This document shows positions 1 to 7,250 of a stretch of DNA of 10,891 nucleotides, one piece after another. Within the stretch, counting starts at the first letter, position 1. Each line of letters starts with the position of its first letter. The notes below the pieces were generated by a model that was given only the letters and a program-made list of their open reading frames with translations, had not been told where the DNA came from and did not search any database. Both the position numbers and the translations under genes were made by a program. The stretch is from Planctomycetaceae bacterium (GTDB lineage: Bacteria; Planctomycetota; Planctomycetia; Pirellulales; Thermoguttaceae), in assembly GCA_031287585.1 (NCBI GenBank), contig JAITST010000399.1, forward strand, positions 1-10,891, written 5' to 3'.

Positions 1-198
1 GATAGGAATGTATCGCTGGATCGAGCTGCAGCACAATTGAAGTCTTGGGATAAGCAGCGTGAAAAAATATCTTTGCGTGAACGGCATATATTCAATAATA
101 ATCGCAAATACGTGGAATATATCGAGGGATCCGACCCAGAGGAATTCAAAAAACGCCAACAAGAATGGAAAGAAATGCAACGAAAAGTTAAAATGTAG
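1..198 (+). CDS. C-terminal end of an unrecognised charged protein (partial)
   Basis: An open frame enters from the left edge in frame 1 and ends at TAG 196-198, leaving 65 residues. The visible part is very rich in Lys, Arg, Glu and Gln (for example DPEEFKKRQQEWKEMQRK near the end) and looks helical, possibly coiled-coil. It has no signal peptide, membrane segment or catalytic motif. I do not recognise the family, and the N-terminal bulk lies outside the window. A competing frame-2 ORF at 59-280 has a less protein-like composition and runs through the terminator-like hairpin that follows, so frame 1 is preferred. The gene ends 132 bp before the IS1-like element. Confidence 0.6.
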   Translation, partial: DRNVSLDRAAAQLKSWDKQREKISLRERHIFNNNRKYVEYIEGSDPEEFKKRQQEWKEMQRKVKM

Positions 199-235
199 GT
201 ATTTGCGTCCTTGCCCAAGAATTTTGAAACGCTCA

Positions 236-274
236 AGAATTGCCGGATTCGGACACGAATTCGGGAGCAATTTT
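236..274 (+). terminator. Hairpin, possible terminator of the upstream partial gene
   Basis: CCGGATTCG (243-251) pairs with CGAATTCGG (256-264) around a GACA loop: nine pairs, one of them G-U. An outer arm AATTG (238-242) pairs with CAATT (268-272), leaving a small bulge. The distal arm ends in a short T run (271-274). It begins about 40 nt after the stop codon of the left-edge gene. The T run is short and partly inside the stem, so intrinsic termination is plausible but not certain. Confidence 0.4.
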
Positions 275-330
275 CGATAACGTGAGACGAAAAATGTAAC
301 AACAAGCGGTGGACAGCTAAAATTGGACTC

Positions 331-358
331 GGAATTTGGTTGCGTTCTAAACTTATTG
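331..358 (+). repeat. Left terminal inverted repeat of the IS1-like element
   Basis: The repeat starts GGAATTTGGTTGCGTTCTAA and runs 28 bp. Its reverse complement is found at 967-994 with three mismatches. It lies immediately before the -35 box of the element's promoter. Confidence 0.85.
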
Positions 359-360
359 TC

Positions 361-389
361 TTGACACCAGTCCTCAAAATGCTTATACT
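361..389 (+). promoter_or_regulatory. Sigma70-type promoter of the IS1-like transposase
   Basis: TTGACA (361-366), a 17-nt spacer and TATACT (384-389) form a near-consensus sigma70 promoter just inside the left inverted repeat, where IS1 elements carry their own transposase promoter. AAGGAG at 416-421 is a good ribosome-binding site nine bases before the ATG at 431. The promoter points towards hom, about 800 bp downstream. Confidence 0.65.
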
Positions 390-430
390 GTTTTAGTTGA
401 GTTTAGTACGTTATCAAGGAGTTTAGCAAG

Positions 431-972
431 ATGGTTTGAGTTGCGTTAAGGTGTCCGTTTTGCGGAAGTACAAATGTTGGAAAAAATGGTACGAACAACG
501 GGAAGCAAAGATATATTTGTAAAAATCCAAAATGTCAGTATCAGACCTTTTACGCAGAATACACCTATAACGCGTGCAAGCCCGATGTGAAATCCGACAT
601 ACACCGACAACCGTCGACGGCTCATGTATCACGGCAATCTCCCACGATACCGGCAAGGCGGTTGCGTTCTGGTTTGGGACGCGGGAACACGGCAATCTTG
701 ACAAGTTACTGGCATTGCTTTCGCCGCTTGAAATCGGCAAAGTTTATACGGACGGTAACTATGCTTACTACGAGCGTTTTGATTCGGAGATATAGGTTGT
801 GTCGAAACAAAACACGCATCAGATCGAGCGTAAACATTTATCGTTGCGGACTTGGTGCAACCGATTGGTGATAAAAGGGATTCGGTTTTCGAAGACGGAA
901 CAGATGCATAAAATCTGCGTAGGAATCGTCATCAACTTCTGGTGTTTCGGATGGAATTGGATAATTCAATGA
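431..972 (+). pseudogene. IS1-family transposase (InsA-InsB) pseudogene
   Basis: The InsA-like start is in frame 2. ATG 431 is followed by a TGA at codon 3, then by a zinc-finger segment LRCPFCGSTNVGKNG...GKQRYICKNPKCQYQTF (CxxC...CxxxxC) and YTYNACKP, matching the InsA N-terminus. Near position 600 the match jumps to frame 1 and to the C-terminal half of InsB: CITAISHDTGKAVAFWFG, LLALLSPLEIGKVYTDG, a TAG at 793-795, then VVSKQNTHQIERKHLSLRT and RFSKTEQMH. The second catalytic Asp (TDG, codon 751-753) and the Glu (IER, codon 826-828) of the DDE triad remain, with about the 24-residue spacing known for IS1. The helix-turn-helix and the first catalytic Asp are deleted, roughly 80-90 codons by comparison with IS1. 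Nonsense codons, frame change and deletion make it inactive. Confidence 0.85.
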
Positions 973-994
973 TTTTAGAACGCGACCAAATTCC
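967..994 (-). repeat. Right terminal inverted repeat of the IS1-like element
   Basis: Read on the minus strand it starts GGAATTTGGTCGCGTTCTAA, differing from the left repeat at three of 28 positions. It overlaps the transposase stop codon (TGA 970-972). Confidence 0.85.
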
Positions 995-1103
995 ATATAC
1001 TAAAAAATGTTGATGTGGTGACGTTGTGAGGTATAACCCAACGTGTCGGTTTCATCAATGAGGTACCTGCCCGTGTTCCTCAAATAATACTAAAAATCCC
1101 ATC

Positions 1104-1132
1104 TAGACAATTTTTGTTTATTCTGGTACAAT
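1104..1132 (+). promoter_or_regulatory. Candidate sigma70 promoter of hom
   Basis: TAGACA (1104-1109), a 17-nt spacer and TACAAT (1127-1132) each match the sigma70 consensus at five of six positions. A start about seven bases after the -10 box would give a leader of roughly 55 nt before the GTG at 1194. It lies downstream of the IS1-like element, so hom probably does not depend on the IS promoter. The remaining sequence from 995 to 1193 shows no coding remnant. Confidence 0.5.
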
Positions 1133-1193
1133 TCTGGTTCGGTTCGTTTGTTGCGGACTTATTAACTTACTCAATTCAGGAATATAAATTAAG

Positions 1194-2501
1194 GTGGAAA
1201 CTGTTTCTGTTGCTCTTATTGGTTTGGGAACTATTGGTACTGGTGTTGCAAAAATTTTGTTGGAACACTCTGACGTGCTTGTTAGCGCGGCGGGTCGGCA
1301 GGTTGTGCTTGCTAAAATTTGTGATAAGGATATAACTACCAATCGCGGTATCACGTTGCCGTCGGAAATCATGACTACCGACATTGATTCGGTCGCAAAT
1401 GACAAGTCGATTTCGGTTGTCATCGAGTTGATTGGCGGCTTGGAACCGGCTCGGACATTTGTTCTCAAAATGTTGCGTGCGGGTAAAAATGTGATTACCG
1501 CGAACAAGGCGTTGATCGCTCAACACGGTCAGGAACTCTTCGATACGGCTCGCGGTTGCGGACGAACGATTGCGTTTGAGGCGGCGGTTTGCGGCGGGAT
1601 TCCGATTCTCGGTACGCTAATGACATCGTTACAAGCAAACCGTGTCAAGTCAATTCACGCGATTGTTAACGGTACGTGTAACTTCATCCTGTCGCAGATG
1701 GAGGAGAACGGCACAAATTATAATGACGCGGTGAAGGAAGCACAGCGGCTCGGTTACGCGGAGGCGAATCCGGCGATGGATGTTGACGGAACGGACTCGG
1801 TACAGAAATTGACGATTCTCTCGCAACTCGCGTTTGGTATGACGGTCGATTGGAAATCGATTCCGCGAACGGGAATCGAGGCGGTTGACGCGATTGATTT
1901 TCGTTACGCACGGGAACTTGGATACAAGATTAAGTTGTTGGCGGTTGCCGATGCTTCATCGAACGATATCGAGTTGCACGTGTCGCCAACACTGGTTCGT
2001 AAAACCGACCCGTTATCGCGTGTTAGTGACGCGTTCAACGCGGTACGTGTTATCGGCGATTGCGTAGGACCGGTTTTCTTTCACGGACTAGGAGCGGGAC
2101 GTATGCCAACCGCGTCGGCGATTGTCGGTGACCTAATTGATACTGTACTGGGTAGAACGGCGATAACAGCCGGCGCGTTGCAACTTTGGAACGAGAATAA
2201 ACGTGAAGCAAAACGTAAAGACCCGAATGAGTTTTACGGAAAGTCGTACTTGCGAATGTTGGTGGACGACCAGCCGGGAGTTGTACACAACATATCGGGT
2301 GTACTGGGTAAACATAAAATTTCAATTGCGTCAATGATTCAACACGAAACGACGGAACCAAAACAAAACGGTAAACCGCCGGTATTCCTAATAATCGCAA
2401 CGCACAAATCACGTGAAGGCGATATGCTCGAAGCGATAAACGAAATGGAAAATATATCAAGCGTACACGGGAAAGTGGTGAGGATGAGAGTGTTGGATTA
2501 G
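1194..2501 (+). CDS. hom: Homoserine dehydrogenase (ACT-domain type)
   Basis: This enzyme catalyses NAD(P)H-dependent reduction of L-aspartate-4-semialdehyde to L-homoserine, the branch point to threonine and methionine, in the cytoplasm. The 435 residues fit the long bacterial form. Visible parts in order are the Rossmann motif GLGTIG (10-15), TANKAL (102-107), NGTCNF (159-164), and the catalytic block DVDGTDSVQKL with Asp201 and Lys205 matching the catalytic Asp/Lys of characterised enzymes. Then come HGLGAGRMPTASA and a C-terminal ACT domain from about 350 (YLRMLVDDQPGVV...ISIASMIQHE), which usually senses threonine. GTG 1194 is the only start that leaves the usual few residues before the Rossmann strand; no strong Shine-Dalgarno precedes it. 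No frameshift or missing key residue is seen. The sequence closely resembles planctomycete homologues from memory. No aspartokinase or threonine synthase gene is adjacent. Confidence 0.96.
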   Translation: METVSVALIGLGTIGTGVAKILLEHSDVLVSAAGRQVVLAKICDKDITTNRGITLPSEIMTTDIDSVANDKSISVVIELIGGLEPARTFVLKMLRAGKNVITANKALIAQHGQELFDTARGCGRTIAFEAAVCGGIPILGTLMTSLQANRVKSIHAIVNGTCNFILSQMEENGTNYNDAVKEAQRLGYAEANPAMDVDGTDSVQKLTILSQLAFGMTVDWKSIPRTGIEAVDAIDFRYARELGYKIKLLAVADASSNDIELHVSPTLVRKTDPLSRVSDAFNAVRVIGDCVGPVFFHGLGAGRMPTASAIVGDLIDTVLGRTAITAGALQLWNENKREAKRKDPNEFYGKSYLRMLVDDQPGVVHNISGVLGKHKISIASMIQHETTEPKQNGKPPVFLIIATHKSREGDMLEAINEMENISSVHGKVVRMRVLD

Positions 2502-2510
2502 ATACAGTTT

Positions 2511-2530
2511 CCGTCGGTTAAAACCGGCGG
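2511..2530 (+). terminator. GC-rich hairpin after hom
   Basis: CCGTCGGTT pairs with AACCGGCGG (one G-U pair) with almost no loop beyond the central A residues, starting ten bases after the hom stop codon. No T run follows, so it may be a weak or factor-dependent terminator, or a stabiliser of the hom 3' end, rather than a classical intrinsic terminator. Confidence 0.35.
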
Positions 2531-2584
2531 TAATACACATCGTAACAGTTATGGTCAACGGTGTACGGCGTTGCCCCACGTTGG

Positions 2585-2591
2585 AAGGTGA
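2585..2591 (+). promoter_or_regulatory. Ribosome-binding site deciding the flavoprotein start
   Basis: AAGGTGA lies ten bases before ATG 2602 and overlaps the sequence that would be coding if the upstream ATG at 2551 were used. No comparable site precedes 2551. Good Shine-Dalgarno sites are scarce in this window, which gives this one some weight. Confidence 0.45.
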
Positions 2592-2601
2592 CTTACCTAA
2601 A

Positions 2602-4500
2602 ATGCAACCGACAATTTTTAACGTTCACACAATAATACTCGGTAGCGGTGCTGCCGGACTTAATGCCGCACTTCAATTGCAACGCCGCGGCATTACCGAC
2701 CTGTTGATTCTCACCGAAGGTCTCACGTTTGGTACTTCCATCAACGCTGGAAGTGACAAACAGACTTACTACAAACTCAATCTATACGGCGACGGACGCG
2801 ACTCGGTTCGCGATGTCGCGGAAACGTTATTCAATGGCGGCGCGGCGGACGGCGATACCGCGATGGTTGAAGCGGCGTTGTCTGCCCGCGCGTTTTATAA
2901 CTTACTTGAACTTGGTGTACAGTTTCCGCAAGATGCTTACGGTCAGTTTCCGGGTTACAAAACCGACCACGACCCGCGTCAGCGTGCTACATCTATCGGT
3001 CCTTATACCTCACGCGAAATGTGTCACACGTTAATCGCCGAAGTCAAACGTTTACAAATTCACATAAGCGAACACCGTATCGCAGTACGATTGCTAACTG
3101 TCCCAACAAACGAAAACAAACAACGTATCGCGGGCGTGTTTTGTATCAACATCGATAACCCACTCGAAACGTGTCTCGAATTTTATCTCTGTGAGAATCT
3201 CATTTTCGCAACCGGCGGACTTGGCGGTTTGTATCGTGACAGCGTCTATCCGAGAAAACACACCGGCGGTATCGGTCTGGCAATGGAAATCGGCGCACGA
3301 TGTCAAAACCTCGCCGAATCGCAGTTCGGACTGGCATCAACCGCGTTTCGTTGGAACGTCTCCGGCTCGTATATGCAAGTCATGCCGCGTTTCATCTCGA
3401 CCGACATCAACGGCAACGACGAACGTGAATTTCTCGACACGTACTACAACCAGCCGTCCGAAAAATTAAACGACGTTTTCCTCAAAGGTTATCAGTGGCC
3501 ATTTGACGCAGGAAAAATTTGTGGGTCGTCGTTAGTTGATTTGTTAGTGTATCGTGAGACAGTCGAATGTAACCGCCGCGTGTTTCTCGACTACCGAACC
3601 AACTCGCCGCAATTCGACATCAGGACACTGCCAAACGAGCCGCGTAAATATCTCGAACAATGCGAAGCAACGCACGGCACGCCAATTGACCGTTTGGAAA
3701 AAATGAATCCGCAAGCAATAAAACTATACAAAACAAACGGCATCGACTTACACAACAACCGCCTTGAAATCGCCCTTTGCATTCAACACAACAACGGCGG
3801 CGTGTCGGTAAATCGCTACTGGGAATCTGTCAACATTCAACATCTGTTCGCGGTTGGTGAGGTAGCCGGTACACACGGTATAACACGTCCGGGCGGGGCA
3901 GCGTTGAACGCTGGTCAGGTAGGCGGATTCCGTGTAGCGGAGTGGATTGCCGCGAAGTACAATGAAAAAACGTTAGACAGTAAAGTTGCAATCAAAGCCG
4001 CAGAGCAGTTGAAAGAACAACTGATGAACGGTGCGATAGATAACATAGAAGATGAACGCGGCGAGTTTCAGGCAAGAATGAGTGAGAACGTTGGAGCAAT
4101 AGTTTTTCCAGATAAGTTGTCCGGCGCGGTAGAAGAAACACGTAAACAATTGAGACGGCTATCGAACGAAAAAAAAATCGCAACAAGTTCAAAACATCTG
4201 GCAGAATCCCTGCGAACCCGTACATTAGTTTACGCGGCATACGTTTACACAAACGCGATTACGGAAAATGTAGAGGCGGGGTCACGTGGTTCGAGAATAG
4301 TGGTAGAAGAAACGGGCAACCAAATTCACCCGAAGTTGGAGATACGTTACAAACCGGAACAGGAACAATACCGCAATATAATTAAAGAAACCCAACCGCC
4401 GGAAACTCATATTAAACGTTCACCAAGACCGTTACCAGTGAGCGGGGAATGGTTTGAAAAAGTATGGGCAAATTTTCAAGATTGGAAACATTTGGATTAG
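2602..4500 (+). CDS. FAD-dependent oxidoreductase, fumarate reductase/succinate dehydrogenase flavoprotein superfamily
   Basis: A 632-residue soluble flavoprotein; substrate unknown. The N-terminus carries the dinucleotide motif GSGAAG (14-19), followed by TFGTSINAGSDKQTYYKL, where members of this superfamily contact FAD. ATGGLGGLY (203-211) is the second FAD strand. HNNGGV (His396), GEVAGTHG and RPGGAALNAGQVGG (Arg429) match the C-terminal FAD/active-site region of fumarate reductases. The usual HPT substrate motif and the covalent-FAD histidine are not present; instead there is a block ESQFGLAS...FRWNVSGSYMQVMPRFIST. From memory this block is shared by a conserved but uncharacterised family of FAD-binding proteins in Firmicutes and other phyla. 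The start at ATG 2602 is preferred because AAGGTGA (2585-2591) lies at proper spacing and the FAD motif then begins at residue 14; an in-frame ATG at 2551 would add 17 residues and has no ribosome-binding site. It follows hom by 100 bp on the same strand; co-transcription is possible but not shown. Confidence 0.85.
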   Translation: MQPTIFNVHTIILGSGAAGLNAALQLQRRGITDLLILTEGLTFGTSINAGSDKQTYYKLNLYGDGRDSVRDVAETLFNGGAADGDTAMVEAALSARAFYNLLELGVQFPQDAYGQFPGYKTDHDPRQRATSIGPYTSREMCHTLIAEVKRLQIHISEHRIAVRLLTVPTNENKQRIAGVFCINIDNPLETCLEFYLCENLIFATGGLGGLYRDSVYPRKHTGGIGLAMEIGARCQNLAESQFGLASTAFRWNVSGSYMQVMPRFISTDINGNDEREFLDTYYNQPSEKLNDVFLKGYQWPFDAGKICGSSLVDLLVYRETVECNRRVFLDYRTNSPQFDIRTLPNEPRKYLEQCEATHGTPIDRLEKMNPQAIKLYKTNGIDLHNNRLEIALCIQHNNGGVSVNRYWESVNIQHLFAVGEVAGTHGITRPGGAALNAGQVGGFRVAEWIAAKYNEKTLDSKVAIKAAEQLKEQLMNGAIDNIEDERGEFQARMSENVGAIVFPDKLSGAVEETRKQLRRLSNEKKIATSSKHLAESLRTRTLVYAAYVYTNAITENVEAGSRGSRIVVEETGNQIHPKLEIRYKPEQEQYRNIIKETQPPETHIKRSPRPLPVSGEWFEKVWANFQDWKHLD

Positions 4501-4566
4501 GCGGTAGTTGAAAACTGAATACGAGTATGCTGCACTATCTTTCTTTTTTTCTCTAACAAACAAAAT

Positions 4567-4695
4567 ATGACCATGACTGAATCAAACGGAAATTTTCTTA
4601 GCCGGATATTACGGATGGTGAAAAGCACAAGTGAGCCGAAGCCGACAAAAAAAGCGGTGAAAAAACTTGCGAAAAAACGGCAAAAAAGAAAATAA
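4567..4695 (+). CDS. Doubtful small lysine-rich ORF (42 aa)
   Basis: ATG 4567 to TAA 4693-4695 encodes 42 residues: an uncharged N-terminal stretch with NFLSRILRMV, then a strongly basic tail (KPTKKAVKKLAKKRQKRK). The composition recalls small nucleic-acid-binding tails, but any A-rich stretch gives lysines, so this may be chance. No Shine-Dalgarno sequence precedes it and no family is recognised. It begins 66 bp after the flavoprotein stop. Treat as tentative. Confidence 0.2.
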   Translation: MTMTESNGNFLSRILRMVKSTSEPKPTKKAVKKLAKKRQKRK

Positions 4696-4790
4696 AAAAG
4701 CGTGGCTTTTAGCCGGTAGAACGAAAAACGGACGGAATAATTCGATATGATTTTTACGTTAAAAACGTGAGAGATATTTGTACGGTCGTA

Positions 4791-4812
4791 GATACGTTAT
4801 ATGCAACGTATC
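4791..4812. terminator. Perfect 8-bp inverted repeat in the convergent region
   Basis: GATACGTT (4791-4798) and AACGTATC (4805-4812) are exact reverse complements around the six-base loop ATATGC. It lies about 50 nt beyond the VWA stop codon on the minus strand. It lacks a T run on either side, so a terminator role, possibly bidirectional, is inferred from position only. Confidence 0.3.
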
Positions 4813-4860
4813 CGCAAATACGAGTACATTTCAATATCCGTTTTATCTTGAACAACTCCA

Positions 4861-7191
4861 TTACACCCCGCCCCAGCGTTTTCTCAAATACCAATCCAGC
4901 GTGTACAGTCCTACTAACAGAAACAACATCAGACTTGTATCGTATAGTGAGCGTTTTGTTTCTCTGGTTTCTACCAATTTAGCGGATTTTTTTTCCAGTT
5001 CTTTTAATAGATCGTTTAGTTGTTCGGGGGCTACTGTGTGACCATCGCTTGTTGCGGCTATATTTTCTAACAGGTTTGGATACGCGATTGGGTTGTCCAA
5101 TTCCATATTTTGGTTGAACACAAAAAACCTTGCGGCGGCTTCACGCCACTTTATCTCTTCACCATTCGGCTCGCGTTCCGTTGCCCTGACCTTTATCATG
5201 TAGTCACCCGGTTGTTCTGTCGAACGTATCGTACCGCTCACTCCGCCTTCAATATCTAACAACGGAATCTTCTCCGTTTTGCCGTCCGGCTTTACCAGTT
5301 CCGCTTCCGCGCGTATCGGGATAATCACGTCCGCTAACGTTGACTTCATAAAAACCTGAAACGCAATCTGTTCACCCGGATACACACGTGTCTTATCAAT
5401 CTTTATCCAACAATCCTGTCCCGCCGAATCGTCCATCTTCGCGAGCCACAAAATTATCTGCCGCCAAAACCGTTTCTGCCTGTCGCGAAAACCGTGCATC
5501 GCCCATCGCCACGTCGAATCGCCCGCAAACGCGATAACTCGCCCCTCGCCGAAAAGTTGCGTGACAAGTATCGGAAATTCTTGCGGCGGTGTTGATTGTG
5601 CGAGAACTGTTGCACCCGGTTTTAACCGTCCGAACCGAACCGCGTCACGTAACGCTGGCAATTCACGCCACGCCGCGTCGTTATCATTACGATTCGGCTC
5701 AATCTGCATCACCGGGTGACCAACACCGCGTTCACTAGGTAACATCACAACGTCACCGCTCAAACGATTCGCATTCTGTAACGGCTCATCGAGCGACTGT
5801 CTATCGAGCGGACTCATCACAATCGGAATCGCGGAATCAAGCGGCGTATCGTAGTAACCGCCCGCACCGAATGAGTGATTACCGCCGAGCATCAACAGTC
5901 CGCAACCGCCGCGTACCAACTTCGCTAACTCCTGCAACTCTTCCTTCTTGAACGCTGTCGCGTCAATGTCGTCAACAACGAACACGTTGTACTTTTCAGG
6001 AGTGATAATGTCGTCAACAAGTGACACTCGTTGACGTGTCATATCATCGAGTAACGCACTCAACGGACGGTTTGTCTTTCGGCTCTCGCGGCGTGCCTGT
6101 TCAATCCGAAAGCGGTGAAAGGAAACTTGTATATCGTGCGACGCGTCGAGTGCTTCTTTGATGAACCGATGTTCGTTTCGCAAGTCGCCTTGCAAGTACA
6201 TCACACGAAGCCCGCCGTCGATTACGCGAACGAATCCGGTCATCGAGTTGTTCGTCGCGATGAGTTCCTTCGCTTGCTGCGGCACGTCAATAACGTACTT
6301 GAACAAACCGACATTCGGCGGCTGATACGATAAATTGACTTTTAGCAACTGCCCTTCTTCACGGCAAACAACTTCCGTTGCCGCGACTTGCCGCAACTTT
6401 CCATTCTCGTCTTCAAACAAAAGTTGTACCGGAATCGGTTGGTTCATATAGCCGGTTACGCGAATCGTCCCCGATACGTGAAAATCGTTTTTGACAAACA
6501 CGCGGTCGTTCGCGAGTAAGTCCGTTACCGCGACATCCTGCACGTCACCGCTCCTGCCGCGTCCTAACAAAACGGGATAAATCGGTACGAGCGAATCGCG
6601 ATAACGCAGCGCGGTATCCTGCGGCAACATATCATGAGGCGGTCGGCTGCGTTGCGTACCGTCGGTTAGCAGAATTGTTCCGAGAATACGATTACCGCGT
6701 GAACGTATCAAAACTTGTTCGAGCGAGTAACCGAGAGCAGTTTCCTGACCGGCTGGCTTGTCGGGAACGCCTTCGATTTTACCTGCGGCAACGGTTAGCG
6801 GAATCGGCGACTTGTCGAACGCGAACGCATTAACTTCGACGTTTTTCTGTAACTTCTGTAAAGTCTCGCGTGCCTCGTTCAGCGATTGTATAGCAGTATC
6901 GTAACGGCTCTTGCCGCCTGCTTCGTCGGAGATTGTCATACTTTCGGACGTGTCGAGTAAGATATGTAACGAAGATGATAAACGTTGCGATTCCGTATAA
7001 ATCAAAGTGGGACGCAACATAGCAAACGTCAATACTAACAGCAACACTAACCGAATAAAAATCAAAATCCGCCGCTGCCGACCGGTAAACCCGCTGCCGC
7101 GAAATACACACACCACAGCCCCCATCAAGAGCAACAGCGCAGCCGTAGCAAAAGCGTTTTCAAGGACAGGATAAAACGTCAGGTACGGCAT
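4861..7191 (-). CDS. Inner-membrane protein with VWA domain and inactive glutamine-amidotransferase-like domain
   Basis: A 776-residue membrane protein of unknown precise role. Two N-terminal membrane helices (about 10-30 and 41-60) are followed by a von Willebrand A domain with a complete metal-ion-dependent adhesion site: DTSES (Asp80, Ser82, Ser84), Thr151 in ETALGYSL and Asp177 in LLTDGTQ. A beta-sandwich-like middle follows (about 210-330). Then comes a class-I glutamine-amidotransferase-like fold with GGCGLLMLGGNHSFG (Asn438-His439 where an active enzyme would carry its nucleophilic Cys), and FAGDSTWRW (555-563). The protein ends in a further beta domain and a C-terminal membrane helix (SLMLFLLVGLYTLDWYL). 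The amidotransferase fold lacks the catalytic Cys and is probably structural or for binding. This architecture is common in planctomycetes, often beside MoxR ATPase, DUF58 and BatA-like genes; none is seen here. ATG 7191 places helix 1 properly; no Shine-Dalgarno is visible. Its own promoter is likely (7251-7279). Confidence 0.85.
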   Translation of the reverse strand: MPYLTFYPVLENAFATAALLLLMGAVVCVFRGSGFTGRQRRILIFIRLVLLLVLTFAMLRPTLIYTESQRLSSSLHILLDTSESMTISDEAGGKSRYDTAIQSLNEARETLQKLQKNVEVNAFAFDKSPIPLTVAAGKIEGVPDKPAGQETALGYSLEQVLIRSRGNRILGTILLTDGTQRSRPPHDMLPQDTALRYRDSLVPIYPVLLGRGRSGDVQDVAVTDLLANDRVFVKNDFHVSGTIRVTGYMNQPIPVQLLFEDENGKLRQVAATEVVCREEGQLLKVNLSYQPPNVGLFKYVIDVPQQAKELIATNNSMTGFVRVIDGGLRVMYLQGDLRNEHRFIKEALDASHDIQVSFHRFRIEQARRESRKTNRPLSALLDDMTRQRVSLVDDIITPEKYNVFVVDDIDATAFKKEELQELAKLVRGGCGLLMLGGNHSFGAGGYYDTPLDSAIPIVMSPLDRQSLDEPLQNANRLSGDVVMLPSERGVGHPVMQIEPNRNDNDAAWRELPALRDAVRFGRLKPGATVLAQSTPPQEFPILVTQLFGEGRVIAFAGDSTWRWAMHGFRDRQKRFWRQIILWLAKMDDSAGQDCWIKIDKTRVYPGEQIAFQVFMKSTLADVIIPIRAEAELVKPDGKTEKIPLLDIEGGVSGTIRSTEQPGDYMIKVRATEREPNGEEIKWREAAARFFVFNQNMELDNPIAYPNLLENIAATSDGHTVAPEQLNDLLKELEKKSAKLVETRETKRSLYDTSLMLFLLVGLYTLDWYLRKRWGGV

Positions 7192-7250
7192 TGGTTGAGC
7201 GTGGGCTGGTTGAAATAAATGTTGGGAAGTAGCGTATTACACATTCATTC

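Larger units (their letters stand above)
331..994 (+). mobile_element. Decayed IS1-family insertion sequence (664 bp)
   Basis: The element is bounded by 28-bp terminal inverted repeats matching at 25 of 28 positions, both starting GGAATTTGGT at the outer ends. Between them lie an IS1-type promoter and start region, an InsA-like zinc finger, and an InsB-like C-terminal catalytic part whose stop codon lies inside the right repeat, as in compact IS1 elements. It is shorter than IS1 (768 bp) because the centre of the transposase is missing. I found no target-site duplication: the 8-10 bp flanking each end do not match. It is inserted between an unrelated left gene and hom. It cannot make active transposase itself, but its intact ends could in principle be recognised by a related transposase elsewhere in the genome. 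Confidence 0.85.
4501..4860. other. Convergent intergenic region between the flavoprotein and VWA genes
   Basis: The + strand flavoprotein gene ends at 4500 and the - strand VWA gene ends at 4861, so transcription meets here. The region contains a pyrimidine-rich tract (about 4537-4554), one doubtful short ORF (4567-4695), a weak AAAAGC-GTG-GCTTTT hairpin (4696-4710), an ACGTT-AAA-AACGT hairpin (4756-4768) and a perfect 8-bp hairpin (4791-4812). None is followed by a T run on the strand it would need to terminate. No tRNA or other recognisable RNA was seen. Confidence 0.5.

Noticed and set aside
59..280. 73-residue + strand ORF near the left edge
   Set aside because: It overlaps the more protein-like frame-1 coding end (1-198) and reads through the terminator-like hairpin; composition is not protein-like.
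437..439. TGA at codon 3 of the InsA-like frame as possible stop-codon recoding
   Set aside because: The same gene also has a TAG, a frame change and a large deletion, so simple decay explains it.
423..740. 105-residue minus-strand ORF across the IS1 relic
   Set aside because: It is an antisense shadow of the InsA/InsB-like sequence, whose + strand frames match IS1 proteins clearly.
2551..2601. Upstream ATG 2551 as start of the flavoprotein
   Set aside because: No ribosome-binding site precedes it, while AAGGTGA sits correctly before ATG 2602 and the FAD motif then has the usual short lead.
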